From Euryhalocaulis caribicus (GTDB taxonomy: Bacteria > Pseudomonadota > Alphaproteobacteria > Caulobacterales > Maricaulaceae): a stretch of 64,000 nt of DNA. Each line of letters starts with the position of its first letter. Position 1 is the first letter of the stretch. The position numbers were made by a program, and so were the translations under genes. The stretch is from the NCBI RefSeq assembly GCF_000412185.1, contig NZ_ASJA01000005.1, forward strand, positions 179,173 through 243,172, written 5' to 3'. The notes under the pieces are model-generated. The model ran no database searches and was not told the DNA's origin. It was given only the letters and a program-made list of their open reading frames with translations. Below, one piece after another: positions 43,267 to 52,804 of this stretch.

Positions 43267-44694
43267 GTGTTAAGACTTATGGGATCCTTCCGCAGCGACT
43301 GGCGCCTGCTGGGCATTGGCGGCCTGATGGCCGTCAGCGTGCTGGCCCTTGGCGCCGCCACGCCCGCGCACGCCCTTGTCCAGGATGACGAGGAAGAAGA
43401 GAGCGAGGAACGCTCCTTCTCCAGCGATATTGGCGAGATCGTTCTGAAAGCTCAGGAAAACCTGCAGAACGAAAATCCTCAGGAAGCGATCAACCAGCTG
43501 AACCGCGCCATGGACCGGGAGCCGTCGAACTATGAGCGTTCGGTGATCCTGCAGATGCGCGGCCAGGCCTATTACGAGACCGAACAGGCGCAGCGCGCGA
43601 TCAATGACTGGCAGGCCGCGATCAATACCGGCATGCTGGAAGCGGACGCGGCGTCCAGCCTGCAGGTCAATATCGGCCAGCTTCTGATCGTCGAGGGCCG
43701 GGTGCAGGAAGGCGCGCAGATTCTGGAGCGCTGGCTGCAGAACAACCCGCCCAAGGAAAACATCCTGATCCTGCTGGCTTCGGCCTATGCGCAGAACGAC
43801 CAGTTCCGCCAGGCGCTGCCGCATGCGGAGCAGGCGTTCGAGATTGCCGACCCGAAAGAGCGCAAGCATTTCGACCTGCTGAACTTCATCTACACCCAGC
43901 TCGACATGCCTGAGAAGCAGGCTGACATTCTGCGTCAGATGCTGAACCGCTGGCCGGACGACAAGAATCTCTGGAACGGCTGGGTTTCGATGCTGGCCAA
44001 CGGCAACCGCAACGAGGAGGCGTTCGAGGTCAACAAGATCATGTACCTCAACGGCATGCTCGATACGGAAAGCGACATCATCCGCCTGGTCCAGTATTAC
44101 AGCTATTACGAAGTGCCCTATCGCGGCGCCCAGATTCTCGAGCGCGAGATGAATGCGGGCCGGGTTGAGCGCAACCAGAAAAACCTGGAGCTGATGATCA
44201 ATCTGTGGCGTCAGGCCCGGGAATATGACGAGGCCATTCCGGCGCTGGAGACGGCCGCGTCCAATTCCGGCAACGGCAAGCTCTATGAGCAGCTTTGCGA
44301 GGCGTATTATTCCGAAGCCGAATATGCCAAGGCCGAACGCGCCTGTCTGAACGGGCTTGATAAGGGCGGCCTGAGCCGCCCGGGCGATAGCTGGGTCCTG
44401 ATCGGCAACTCGCGCTATGAGCGGGATGACATTGCCGGCGCCAAGCAGGCGTTTGAGCGCGGCACCCAGTTCTCGCATTCCGCATCGACGGCGCGCGGCT
44501 GGCTCGGCTTTATCCGGGAAGAGGAACGCGCCGTGGAAGCGCGCGCCGAATTCCAGAAAACGGTCGAACGTGAAGAGTGCATCATCACGATCGAGCGTAT
44601 TCGCCGCGACGACGTTCTCGAGGGCCGCGAAGGCGTCTCCTCCATTCCGGAACGTTGCGAGGAATACACCAAATACGTGGATATGGGCGGCTGA
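43267..44694 (+). CDS. TPR-repeat periplasmic protein of the TonB2-type operon
   Basis: 475 residues from the GTG at 43267, chosen because GGAG lies 6 bp before it and the N-terminus is then a compact signal peptide ending A-H-A. An ATG at 43249 is an alternative. After an acidic stretch (D-D-E-E-E-E-S-E-E) come tetratricopeptide-like helices across residues 70-420. The protein probably mediates contacts between the inner-membrane TonB motor and partners in the periplasm. TPR proteins close similar operons in marine proteobacteria. It lies 146 bp after tonB and may have its own promoter. Confidence 0.88.
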   Translation: MLRLMGSFRSDWRLLGIGGLMAVSVLALGAATPAHALVQDDEEEESEERSFSSDIGEIVLKAQENLQNENPQEAINQLNRAMDREPSNYERSVILQMRGQAYYETEQAQRAINDWQAAINTGMLEADAASSLQVNIGQLLIVEGRVQEGAQILERWLQNNPPKENILILLASAYAQNDQFRQALPHAEQAFEIADPKERKHFDLLNFIYTQLDMPEKQADILRQMLNRWPDDKNLWNGWVSMLANGNRNEEAFEVNKIMYLNGMLDTESDIIRLVQYYSYYEVPYRGAQILEREMNAGRVERNQKNLELMINLWRQAREYDEAIPALETAASNSGNGKLYEQLCEAYYSEAEYAKAERACLNGLDKGGLSRPGDSWVLIGNSRYERDDIAGAKQAFERGTQFSHSASTARGWLGFIREEERAVEARAEFQKTVEREECIITIERIRRDDVLEGREGVSSIPERCEEYTKYVDMGG

Positions 44695-44716
44695 CCGTTC
44701 TTCCACAAACCAAACG

Positions 44717-44749
44717 AAAAGGCCCCGGCGGATCCGCCGGGGCCTTTTT
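44717..44749. terminator. Bidirectional terminator
   Basis: AAAAGGCCCCGGCGGATCCGCCGGGGCCTTTTT, a perfect palindrome with A and T runs, between the TPR gene and the oppositely oriented oligopeptidase gene, whose stop codon touches it (44749-44751). Confidence 0.95.
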
Positions 44750-46899
44750 CATTGCAGGCTTGCACGGCAAAGAGCTAGCGCGCGGCCAGCCCCTGCGGCG
44801 GAGAGTGCAAAGGCGTATTCCAGCGCGTCATCCCACAGCGCGTCGAAACGCCCAGTCTTGCCGCCGTGCCCGGCGCCCATTTCCATCTTCAGAAGGGTCA
44901 GCCCGTCATCGGTCCGCCGGTCACGCACGCGGGCGACCCATTTGGCCGGCTCCCAGTATGTGACGCGCGGATCGGTCAGGCCGCCCGTCGCTAGGATATG
45001 CGGATAGCGGCCCGGCGCGACCCGGTCATAGGGGCTGTATTCCTCGATCGCGTCATAGGCGGCTTCGTCTTCCAGCGGGTTGCCCCATTCCGGCCATTCC
45101 GGCGGCGTCAGGGGCAGGGTTTCGTCCGACATGGTGTTCAGCACGTCCACGAAGGGCACGGCCGCGAGGGCCCCGGCAAACAGGTCGGGCGCCATATTGA
45201 CCGCGGCTCCGACCAGCAATCCGCCGGCTGACCCGCCCATGGCGACAATCCGGCCGCGTCCGGTGAAGCCCTGATCGGCCAGCGCCTCGCCTGCGGCGAC
45301 AAAATCGCGGAACGTGTTGGTCTTCTTGTCCAGCTTGCCGTCGAGATACCACTGATATCCCTTGGCCTTGCCGCCGCGAATATGCGCGACCGCGAAGATC
45401 ATGCCGCGATCAGCCAGCGATAAAGGCTTTATGCGGAAGGCGGCGGGAATGGTGATGCCGTAGCTGCCATAGCCATAGAGGAGCAGCGGCGCGGAGCCGT
45501 CCAGCGGCGTTCCCTTGCGGTAGAGCAGCGTGACCGGGATATCCGCCCCGTCATGGCCGGGCGCCATGATGCGGCGCACGACATAGTCGGCCGGATCGTG
45601 GCCCGAGGGCACTTCCTGACGCTTGCGCAGCGTGCGCTCGCGCGTCGCCATATTGAAGTCGTAGGTCTCCTCCGGCGTGGCCGGGGATTCGTAAGACAGG
45701 CGCAGCATGTCGGTGTCGAACTGGTATCCGCCGGTCATGCCCAGGGCATAGGCTTCCTCGTCAAAGGCGATTTCGTATTCGGCGCCGTCTTCGTAACGGC
45801 GAACGACGATGCGGGGCAGGGCGTTTTCACGCTCCAGCCGCACCTGCCATTCCCGGAAGCCTTCGACGGCCAGCACCAGAACGCCCGGGCGGTGCGGGAC
45901 ATAGTCGCGCCAGTTCTCGCGGCCCGGCGCGGCGGTTGGCGCGGTGACGATCTTGAAATCGGTCGCGCCGCCGGCATTGGTCAGGAAATAGAGGCAATCG
46001 GGACCTTCGATAATGTCATATTCGACATCGGTTTCGCGTTCGGCCACCAGAACCGGGTCGCTGTCCGGGGCATTGGCGTCGATCAGCCGCAGCTCCGACG
46101 TGGTGTGCGAGCCTGAAGCGATGATGAGCCAGGAATCGCCGTCGCTCTTGCCCAGGTGCAGGAAAAAGCCGTCATCGGGCTCCTCATAGACCAGCGCGCT
46201 CTCGCCGCCGCCCAGACGCGCGCGATAGACGCGCTTGGGCCGCCCGTGAGCGTCGCGCCAGACCCAGAGCAGGGTCTGGCTGTCATTGGCCCAGACGAGG
46301 TCTCCGGCGCTCTCGTCGGCCAGCACGGCGACGTCCTTGCCGGTCTCCAGGTCGCGGATGCGCAGCTCGTAATATTCCGAACCGCGCGTATCCACGGTCC
46401 AGGCCAGATAGCGGTGATCGGGGCTGTGCGAGACATCGCCGGTGTCGAAATATTCAACGCCCTCGGCCTCCGCGTCGCAGTCCAGCAGGATCTGCTCATC
46501 GCCGGACGGGGTTTGCGCGGCGGGATCGATGGGACGGCGCGCAAAGACCGGATACTGGCCGCCTTCGCGGTAGCGCACGAAATATTCGAACGGACCGTCG
46601 GGCAGGGGCGTGGAGGAATCATCCTCCTTGATGCGGCCCTTCATTTCCTCAAACAGGGTTTTCTGGAGGTCCCTGGTGGGCGCCATGACCGCGTCCAGAT
46701 AGGCGTTCTCGGCGTCCAGATGCTCGCGGATCTCCGGCTTCAGGACGGAAGGGTCCTTCATTACGGCCTGCCAGTTGTCGTCGCGCAGCCAGGCATAATC
46801 ATCGGTGCGCGTGCGGCCCAGCTGCTCGGCCTGAAGCGGCTGCTTGCGGGCGCGGGGCGGGACGGCGGCGCGCGCGGCGTCAAAAATCGTGTCGGTCAT
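44749..46899 (-). CDS. ptrB: Oligopeptidase B (S9A family)
   Basis: 716 residues, the normal length for oligopeptidase B, with no signal peptide. The N-terminal T-D-D-Y-A-W-L-R-D and a beta-propeller are followed by the catalytic domain: Ser557 (M-G-G-S-A-G-G), Asp643 (G-L-T-D-P-R-V) and His678 (G-A-G-H-G-G). G-Y-G-S-Y-G and A-H-I-R-G-G are family blocks. It cleaves small peptides after Arg or Lys in the cytoplasm. It could process peptides taken up through the TonB and OppA-like systems nearby. Confidence 0.95.
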   Translation of the reverse strand: MTDTIFDAARAAVPPRARKQPLQAEQLGRTRTDDYAWLRDDNWQAVMKDPSVLKPEIREHLDAENAYLDAVMAPTRDLQKTLFEEMKGRIKEDDSSTPLPDGPFEYFVRYREGGQYPVFARRPIDPAAQTPSGDEQILLDCDAEAEGVEYFDTGDVSHSPDHRYLAWTVDTRGSEYYELRIRDLETGKDVAVLADESAGDLVWANDSQTLLWVWRDAHGRPKRVYRARLGGGESALVYEEPDDGFFLHLGKSDGDSWLIIASGSHTTSELRLIDANAPDSDPVLVAERETDVEYDIIEGPDCLYFLTNAGGATDFKIVTAPTAAPGRENWRDYVPHRPGVLVLAVEGFREWQVRLERENALPRIVVRRYEDGAEYEIAFDEEAYALGMTGGYQFDTDMLRLSYESPATPEETYDFNMATRERTLRKRQEVPSGHDPADYVVRRIMAPGHDGADIPVTLLYRKGTPLDGSAPLLLYGYGSYGITIPAAFRIKPLSLADRGMIFAVAHIRGGKAKGYQWYLDGKLDKKTNTFRDFVAAGEALADQGFTGRGRIVAMGGSAGGLLVGAAVNMAPDLFAGALAAVPFVDVLNTMSDETLPLTPPEWPEWGNPLEDEAAYDAIEEYSPYDRVAPGRYPHILATGGLTDPRVTYWEPAKWVARVRDRRTDDGLTLLKMEMGAGHGGKTGRFDALWDDALEYAFALSAAGAGRALALCRASLQ

Positions 46900-46987
46900 G
46901 GCGGTTTCCAGTCTGACGGCCGCCTGTCCGGGCGGCCGTTTTCAATGGTGAGTATGGTCTGAAAAAGAGGAAAGCCCGGCGAAGCTA

Positions 46988-47401
46988 TCAAGCCGCGGCG
47001 GGAGGATCGTCCGGCGGCGGGCCGGCCGGTTCGAAGTCCAGAACGCCGCCATTGACGCAATAGCGTTTGCCCGCGGGCGGCGGGCCGTCCGGAAACACAT
47101 GGCCCAGATGCGCCTTGCAGTTATTGCAGTGAATCTCCGTCCGCGGCATGCGCAGATGATGGTCGATCTTCATGCCCAGCGCCGTGTCGGAGGCGGGCTG
47201 GAAGAAGGAGGGCCAGCCCGACCCGGACTCATATTTGGCGTCCGAGACGAAAAGCGTTTCGCCGCACACCGCGCAGCGATACACGCCCGGCCGCTTTTCA
47301 TGGTTCAGGGCGCTGCAGAATGGCGGTTCCGTCTGTTCCTCGAACGCGATGGCGCGCTGTTCGGGCGTGAGGTCTTTCCTGACGGGCCGGTCTTCGGCCA
47401 T
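46988..47401 (-). CDS. msrB: Peptide-methionine (R)-S-oxide reductase MsrB
   Basis: 137 residues from the ATG at 47401. Zinc-binding Cys43/Cys46 (C-A-V-C) and Cys92/Cys95 (C-N-N-C-K-A-H) and catalytic Cys115 (R-Y-C-V-N) are present, with G-S-G-W-P-S-F and G-H-V-F-P-D-G-P. It repairs methionine-R-sulfoxide in proteins, using thioredoxin. No resolving Cys is obvious in the usual place outside the zinc site, except Cys29. It lies 88 bp downstream, in transcription terms upstream, of the oligopeptidase gene. Confidence 0.95.
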   Translation of the reverse strand: MAEDRPVRKDLTPEQRAIAFEEQTEPPFCSALNHEKRPGVYRCAVCGETLFVSDAKYESGSGWPSFFQPASDTALGMKIDHHLRMPRTEIHCNNCKAHLGHVFPDGPPPAGKRYCVNGGVLDFEPAGPPPDDPPAAA

Positions 47402-47593
47402 GGGGCAACTCCTGCGGTTGGCGTACGCGCCTCTATATAGGCGGAGCCGGGGCAAATTTCATCGCCCCTCGCGGCGCCGCGCTCCATCCAGGCTGCGCGC
47501 ATTGAAGGGCGCGCGGTCACCAAGCGTTAAGGCGGTCATGGTTAAATTCTGAACGGTGAACCCCTGTGTCTAGCGACGGAACGGCCCAAGACC

Positions 47594-48811
47594 ATGCTGG
47601 CTGAGGACGCGGCCGACGAGAGCGCCGCCCCCGAGGATTATGCGGAAACCGAGCGCGAGCCCCGCGCACGGATCGCGCTGGCCAAGCGCATTGCCGATAT
47701 TGTCTGTCTGCCCTCAAGCGAGATCACGCCGCAGGAGCGGCACATGGCCGGCGATGTCCTTTACGAGATGCTGCGCGAGGCCGACCCGCCGCTGCGCCTG
47801 CGCGTGGCGCGCCGGCTGAGCCAGCTGGTCGATCCGCCGCCGCGGCTACTGAAAATGCTGGCGCGTGACAGTTTCGAGATCGCCGCGCCAATCCTGGAAA
47901 ACAGCGTTGCGCTGAGCCAGGCCGACCTGGTTGAGATTGCGCGCAGCACCACGACCCAGCACCGCAAGCTGATCGCCCAGCGCGACACGGTGGGCGAAAT
48001 CGTCAGCGAAGCCCTGGCCGAGCATGACGAGGCCGAAGTCGTGCGCGCCATGCTGCTGAACGATGGCGCGAAACTGTCCAATCGGGCGGTGGACATTCTG
48101 GTCGCCTCCTCACGCGAGACCACGACCTATTGCCATTTGCTGATGCGCCGGCTGGAGCTGCGCCCGGCGCAGGCGCTGGCCATGTTCTGGTGGTGCGGGC
48201 CGGAGGAACGGGCGCGCATCCTGGAACGCTTCGCCGTGGCGCGCACGCTGTTGCAGGAGGCGGCGGGCGATATTTTCAAGATGGCGCAGCCGGAAGACTG
48301 GGCCGATCCGCCCGCGCGAAAGGCCCTGCAATTCATCGAACGCCGCCAGCGCAATCGCGAAGCGATCGATAAAAGCCCCTATGCCAGCCTTGAAGACGCC
48401 ATTGCGGCGGCGGAGGTCAGCGGCATGACGCGCGATGTGGCGGAAGAGATCAGCTATCTGTCCGGCGTGAAGCCGGCGACCGGCGCGCAGATATTCACCG
48501 ATCTGGGCGGCGAGGGACTGGCCGTTCTATGCAAGGCGACCGGGCTGAAACGCGCCGCGCTGGCGCAGCTCTGGCGCGCTCTGCGCCGGGATACGGACGA
48601 GGAATTCGACGCGGTGTTCGACCGCGTCATGCGCACCTATGACAGCCTGTCCAATGACAAGGCCCAGACCGTGCTGCGCTACTGGAACTGGGCGCTGACG
48701 TCCGCGGTGTCGTCCACGCTGATGAATTCCATCCAGCAGACGCCGGACGTTGATGACGAAACACTGTCAGAGGCGGCCCGCTCCGCGGCCCTGGTCTTTT
48801 CAAACCGCTGA
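47594..48811 (+). CDS. DUF2336 domain protein
   Basis: A 405-residue, almost entirely helical cytoplasmic protein matching the alphaproteobacterial DUF2336 family, with A-L-A-K-R-I-A-D near residue 30, L-A-R-D-x-F-E-I-A-A-P-I-L, and L-S-N-R-A-V-D-I-L-V. HEAT-like helical repeats are likely. Function unknown in the family. The C-terminus overlaps the convergent sufE by 12 bp. Confidence 0.87.
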   Translation: MLAEDAADESAAPEDYAETEREPRARIALAKRIADIVCLPSSEITPQERHMAGDVLYEMLREADPPLRLRVARRLSQLVDPPPRLLKMLARDSFEIAAPILENSVALSQADLVEIARSTTTQHRKLIAQRDTVGEIVSEALAEHDEAEVVRAMLLNDGAKLSNRAVDILVASSRETTTYCHLLMRRLELRPAQALAMFWWCGPEERARILERFAVARTLLQEAAGDIFKMAQPEDWADPPARKALQFIERRQRNREAIDKSPYASLEDAIAAAEVSGMTRDVAEEISYLSGVKPATGAQIFTDLGGEGLAVLCKATGLKRAALAQLWRALRRDTDEEFDAVFDRVMRTYDSLSNDKAQTVLRYWNWALTSAVSSTLMNSIQQTPDVDDETLSEAARSAALVFSNR

Positions 48812-49237
48812 CTCGGCGGCCGCCCCGGCTTCTTTCTGAATACGCCGGGTCATTGCCTTCACGCCATTTGAACGCTGGCTGGAAAGATGCTCCGACAAGC
48901 CGATGCGCGTGAAAACCGCGCGCGGGTCGAGATCCAGAATCTGTTCAGCCGGAAGGTCGTTATAAAGCCGCAGCAGAATGGCGATCAGCCCGCGCACGAT
49001 ATGGGCGTCGCTGTCGCCGCGGAATTTCAGCGCGCCGGGCGCGGCGCCGGAGGGTTCGGCGACCAGCCAGACCTGTGAGGCGCAGCCATGCACGCGGTGC
49101 GATTCGTCATGTTCGGACTCGGCGAGGGGCTCCAGCTCACGGCCGAGCTCGATCACATAGCGATACCGCTCTTCCCAATCGTCGAGCAGCTCGAATTCAT
49201 CGACCAGAGTCTGGATTCTGTCCTGCGCAGTCATCAT
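48800..49237 (-). CDS. SufE family Fe-S cluster assembly protein
   Basis: 145 residues (Met2 is an equally good start). Cys52 in V-H-G-C-A-S-Q-V-W is the sulphur-accepting cysteine. D-D-W-E-E-R-Y-R-Y-V-I-E-L-G and the R-G-L-I-A-I-L-L blocks are typical. SufE receives persulphide from the cysteine desulphurase SufS and passes it to the SufBCD scaffold. No suf operon is adjacent, which is common for stand-alone sufE genes in alphaproteobacteria. Confidence 0.94.
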   Translation of the reverse strand: MMTAQDRIQTLVDEFELLDDWEERYRYVIELGRELEPLAESEHDESHRVHGCASQVWLVAEPSGAAPGALKFRGDSDAHIVRGLIAILLRLYNDLPAEQILDLDPRAVFTRIGLSEHLSSQRSNGVKAMTRRIQKEAGAAAESAV

Positions 49238-49285
49238 GCGCAGGACCTAAGGGGCCTTGGCCCGTTCGGCAAGGCGTGAACCGCC

Positions 49286-49570
49286 CTAGCTGGCGGTCGC
49301 GGCCTCGGCCTCTTCCTGTTCGCCGCGATAGGCTTCAATGGCGCGGTCCAGGCTGTTGCGGGCGATGGAGCCCGCAATATCGGCCAGAACGGCGCTTTCG
49401 GCGACGGCGTCACAGACGCTTTCAGAGCGTTCGCAAAGCTTCCCGGTTTGAGACACGGCTTCGCCGCCGTCCCAATTCAGTTCGGGAATCGTAAAGTCGC
49501 GATGATCCGCAGCGGGCATGAAAGCGCCTACAATCACGAGTGACAGTATGGCTTTCAGTATGAATCGCAT
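49286..49570 (-). CDS. DUF5330 family small exported protein
   Basis: 94 residues: an N-terminal hydrophobic helix or signal (M-R-F-I-L-K-A-I-L-S-L-V-I-V-G-A), then a short soluble part with a Cys pair (C-E-R-S-E-S-V-C) and a helical Glu/Ala tail. The layout and the L-C-E-R-x-x-x-x-C block fit DUF5330 of alphaproteobacteria. Function unknown. It lies 48 bp downstream of sufE in chromosome order but upstream in transcription, so the two may share a transcript. Confidence 0.7.
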   Translation of the reverse strand: MRFILKAILSLVIVGAFMPAADHRDFTIPELNWDGGEAVSQTGKLCERSESVCDAVAESAVLADIAGSIARNSLDRAIEAYRGEQEEAEAATAS

Positions 49571-49709
49571 CGGTAGCGTTCCTTTTCAAAGCCGGGTTCT
49601 ACGCCCGAGTTCGCAAGGACCATACCGGCGCTGGGATAAGGCTGCGCTAAGCCGGAAATCGCAATTAGACGAAAGCTTGAGGCGTATTCGATTCAAATTT
49701 TATTGAATC

Positions 49710-50873
49710 TCAGTTCCCGACCAGAGCGCCAAAACACTGCGCCGTGTCGGTCAGCTGGTGCTCCGAAATGCAGAAGGCGTCCTCATATTTGAAATGACCC
49801 GCGGCGACGCAGACTTTCAGCTGCGAATGCGCCCAGGCCAGACAGGATTCGGTGGGCTGCGACGTCATCATCGTCATCATGGCGTCGGGGCGGTCGCCGC
49901 CGGCGTCCAGAACGTCCAGCGCGGCCAGAGCCAGGATCCGGCCCAGCGTTTCCTCTTCCGCGCCCACGGTTTGCACCGGCTGGGAAAAGGCCTCGGCCGT
50001 GGCGGGGCTGATCGCCTCCAGCGGGGTGGTCAGGCCGGCGGCCTCATCCTGCCCTTCGCTGCCCAGAACCGTGGCGTCGGTGGCCGCTTCCTCCTGCGCG
50101 GTGATGGAGGCGTGCAGCGGGTCGAAGATTTCCCACAGCGCCTCGCGCTTGGTCTGGGATTCGATATCCGTATCGGCCGAGGAAACGGGGGCGGCGCCGC
50201 TCAAGGCCACCACCAGCGATTCCGGCGCGTCGCCATGACGTTCCGGCAGCTCGATCAGGTCCAGGCGGCCGCCGCGATCGGTAACCACATTGGCCCAGCT
50301 GAAATGCTGCAGATCGTAGGATTGCTGCTTGAAACGCTGGCCCAGCGTGTAGAGGTCATCGGATTCCTGCATCGCGCTTTCGGCCACGGCGTCTGCGGCG
50401 CCGGCGGAATTCTTGAAGGTGATCGCCCATTCCGGCTCGTTCAGCAGACCCTTGATGACGTTTTCACGGCCATAGAAATCGGCCACCGTCTTCACCTGAT
50501 CGACGAACGGGGCATGTTGCGTGGCGATCATGGCGGAATAGGCCAGCCAGGCGCGCGACAGACGTTGCGGCTCGTGAGAGGCCAGACGGTCCATCACGCT
50601 GTCCATGGATTCGCCGGAAACAAGCTCCGTCTGGCCAACAACGGCCAGATCGCCGCGGAAATGCGCATAATCGGCGGCGGCCTGCACCATAGGATTGGCG
50701 GCGCGCGCCGGCAGCGGCGCGGCAGGCGTTTCGGCGGCGGCTGCTTCACCGTCTGCGGCGGGTGTTTCGGCGGGCGCGGCTTGCGCGGTCCCGGCGGAGT
50801 CATCGGCTTGCGCGGCATAAGCATTCGCCGCGCCGAAAAGTGCGAAAGCGGCTAGATAGCGGGAAAACGTCAT
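49710..50873 (-). CDS. Hypothetical secreted protein
   Basis: 387 residues from the ATG at 50873, where a signal peptide (ending A-Y-A-A) begins; a longer frame to 50975 has no export signal. Residues 25-60 are Ala/Pro/Glu-rich and disordered. A conserved-looking globular part follows (Q-A-A-A-D-Y-A-H-F-R-G-D through W-A-I-T-F), with an Ala/Glu-rich linker and a Cys-rich C-terminus (four Cys in the last 45 residues) that may form disulphides. I recognise no domain with confidence. Confidence 0.75.
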   Translation of the reverse strand: MTFSRYLAAFALFGAANAYAAQADDSAGTAQAAPAETPAADGEAAAAETPAAPLPARAANPMVQAAADYAHFRGDLAVVGQTELVSGESMDSVMDRLASHEPQRLSRAWLAYSAMIATQHAPFVDQVKTVADFYGRENVIKGLLNEPEWAITFKNSAGAADAVAESAMQESDDLYTLGQRFKQQSYDLQHFSWANVVTDRGGRLDLIELPERHGDAPESLVVALSGAAPVSSADTDIESQTKREALWEIFDPLHASITAQEEAATDATVLGSEGQDEAAGLTTPLEAISPATAEAFSQPVQTVGAEEETLGRILALAALDVLDAGGDRPDAMMTMMTSQPTESCLAWAHSQLKVCVAAGHFKYEDAFCISEHQLTDTAQCFGALVGN

Positions 50874-51073
50874 GGAAGTGGTTTCCTCATCCCCTTTAGC
50901 TTTATTTGCGCGAACATAACGCAAGCACAAAGCCGGACCTATTAAACAAATCATGTTCCGATGAGATATGAACATATGCGCGTTAACGATTCAGACTTTG
51001 TTAACGGCGAAGGCGAAGACTCAGTAATGCGCCGAGTCGATTCTCCGGCGTGGTAAAAATCGCTGATTGCCAA

Positions 51074-52783
51074 ATGAACGAAACCGCAAATAAACGCCGT
51101 CCGGACTCCTGGCGGACCGGCCTCGTGGCGCCGCTCGCCTGGGCCGCGAGTCTGGCGTTGGCGGTGAGCGGATTAAGCCTTGCCGGGCTGCTGACATGGC
51201 CCCAGAGCGCGGTTATCGCCGCCGCCGGGGTCGCCCCCGCCATTATAAGCGTTCTGGCGCTGGCCGCGCCGCGCCGCGAATGGGCGCAGCTTCTGACCGT
51301 GTTTTCCTGGACGATACTGGCGATGAGCGCGGTTTTCGTGACCGGCGTTGTTTCCGGCGCGGCGGCCTGGTTCGTCGCCCCGGCTGTCGCCGCGATGGCG
51401 TTTCCGCGCCGCGCCCTGATCAGCGAAGCCTCGGCCCTGTCCCTGATCGGACTGGCCGTGATGAGCGCGATGCAGGCCTTTGGCGTCACCCTGTCGCCGG
51501 TAGCGGGCGTTGGCGGACTTGTTGTTTCCGCGGCGGCTGCGGCCGTGGCGGTGGTCTTCGCATCCGCCGGCATATTGACGGCCTGGACCCGGAACGTGAC
51601 CCAGGCCGATGTCGCCTATCGCGCCGAAACACTGGAATCACTGCTGAACGCGGCGCAGGTGGGCATCATCAAGACCGATCTGGAAGGCCGTATCCAGTTT
51701 GCCTCCCCGGAGGCCATAAACCTGTTCGGGCCGCAGCATTTCGAAGGCGCTCCGCCGGCCCTGCGCGACCTTCCCGATCACCTGGACGACCGCTCGGCCC
51801 TGACCGCCGCCATGGATTACGCGCTGGGCTCCGGCGCCGCCGAGACCGTGGAGATCGGCGCGCGCCGCAATCGCCGCGCGGAAGTGCGCCTTTCGCCGGC
51901 CGATGGCGGGCTGAATGTCAGCGTCATTGATGTAACGCAGCGCTCCGCCCGGGAGCAGCAGGCATTTTCCGACCGTGACGCGGCCAAGGCCTCCAATGAC
52001 GCAAAATCCCGCTATCTGGCGGGGATGAGCCATGAAATCCGCACGCCGCTGAACGCCGTGATCGGTTTTTCCGACGTGATGAAGCAGCGCATGTTCGGGC
52101 CGATGCCCGCGCGCTACGCCGAATATGCCGACCTGATTCATGAAAGCGGGCGTCACCTGCTGGACCTTGTCGGCGACGTTCTGGACATGTCGAAGATCGA
52201 GGCCGAACGCTATGATCTGCGGCGCGAGGAATTCGATGCGCGCGACGTGACCGCGTCCGCGGTGAAGCTGGTCAAGCTACGGGCCGAGGACACGGGCATT
52301 GATCTGAACGTGGAAACGGCGCTGTCGCCGCTGACCGTCAATGCCGATCGCAAGGCGCTGCGCCAGATCATGCTGAATCTGCTGTCCAACGCCCTGAAGT
52401 TTACGCCCAAGGGCGGCCGCGTGACGGTGACCACCGGGTCGAAAGCCGGAGATCTGGTCATCACGGTGCAGGACACCGGCGCGGGCATGACCAAGGAAGA
52501 GCTGGAGCGCATCGGCCGCCCCTATCAGCAGGCCGAAAGCGCGGCCGGCTCGGAGGAGCGCGGATCGGGCCTCGGCCTCAGCCTCGTCGCCTCGCTGGTG
52601 GCGCTGCATGACGGCGATTTCGAGCTGGAAAGCGAGCCGGGCGAGGGCACGACCGCCTATGTGCGCCTGCCTGTGCTGGTCGCCGCGACGGCCGGCGAGC
52701 CGGAGCGCATGGACGCCCGCGCCCGTCTGCAGAAGGCGCAGGAAGCGGGCGAGCGCATCCAGCGCGCCGCAGCCGAGGGCTAG
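51074..52783 (+). CDS. Membrane sensor histidine kinase, DivJ/PleC-like
   Basis: 569 residues from the ATG at 51074; a GTG at 51050 adds eight. Five or six membrane segments fill residues 15-175. A PAS-like region follows, then HisKA with the phosphoacceptor His320 (M-S-H-E-I-R-T-P-L-N) and HATPase_c with N-L-L-S-N-A-L-K-F, D-T-G-A-G-M and G-S-G-L-G-L. The segment M-F-G-P-M-P-x-x-Y-A-E-Y-A-D-L-I-H-E-S-G resembles DivJ/PleC kinases of the Caulobacter cell-cycle circuit. No response regulator gene is adjacent, again like divJ. Orthology is inference. Confidence 0.9.
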   Translation: MNETANKRRPDSWRTGLVAPLAWAASLALAVSGLSLAGLLTWPQSAVIAAAGVAPAIISVLALAAPRREWAQLLTVFSWTILAMSAVFVTGVVSGAAAWFVAPAVAAMAFPRRALISEASALSLIGLAVMSAMQAFGVTLSPVAGVGGLVVSAAAAAVAVVFASAGILTAWTRNVTQADVAYRAETLESLLNAAQVGIIKTDLEGRIQFASPEAINLFGPQHFEGAPPALRDLPDHLDDRSALTAAMDYALGSGAAETVEIGARRNRRAEVRLSPADGGLNVSVIDVTQRSAREQQAFSDRDAAKASNDAKSRYLAGMSHEIRTPLNAVIGFSDVMKQRMFGPMPARYAEYADLIHESGRHLLDLVGDVLDMSKIEAERYDLRREEFDARDVTASAVKLVKLRAEDTGIDLNVETALSPLTVNADRKALRQIMLNLLSNALKFTPKGGRVTVTTGSKAGDLVITVQDTGAGMTKEELERIGRPYQQAESAAGSEERGSGLGLSLVASLVALHDGDFELESEPGEGTTAYVRLPVLVAATAGEPERMDARARLQKAQEAGERIQRAAAEG

Positions 52784-52804
52784 GCCCCCAGTTTCAGGCT
52801 TTTG

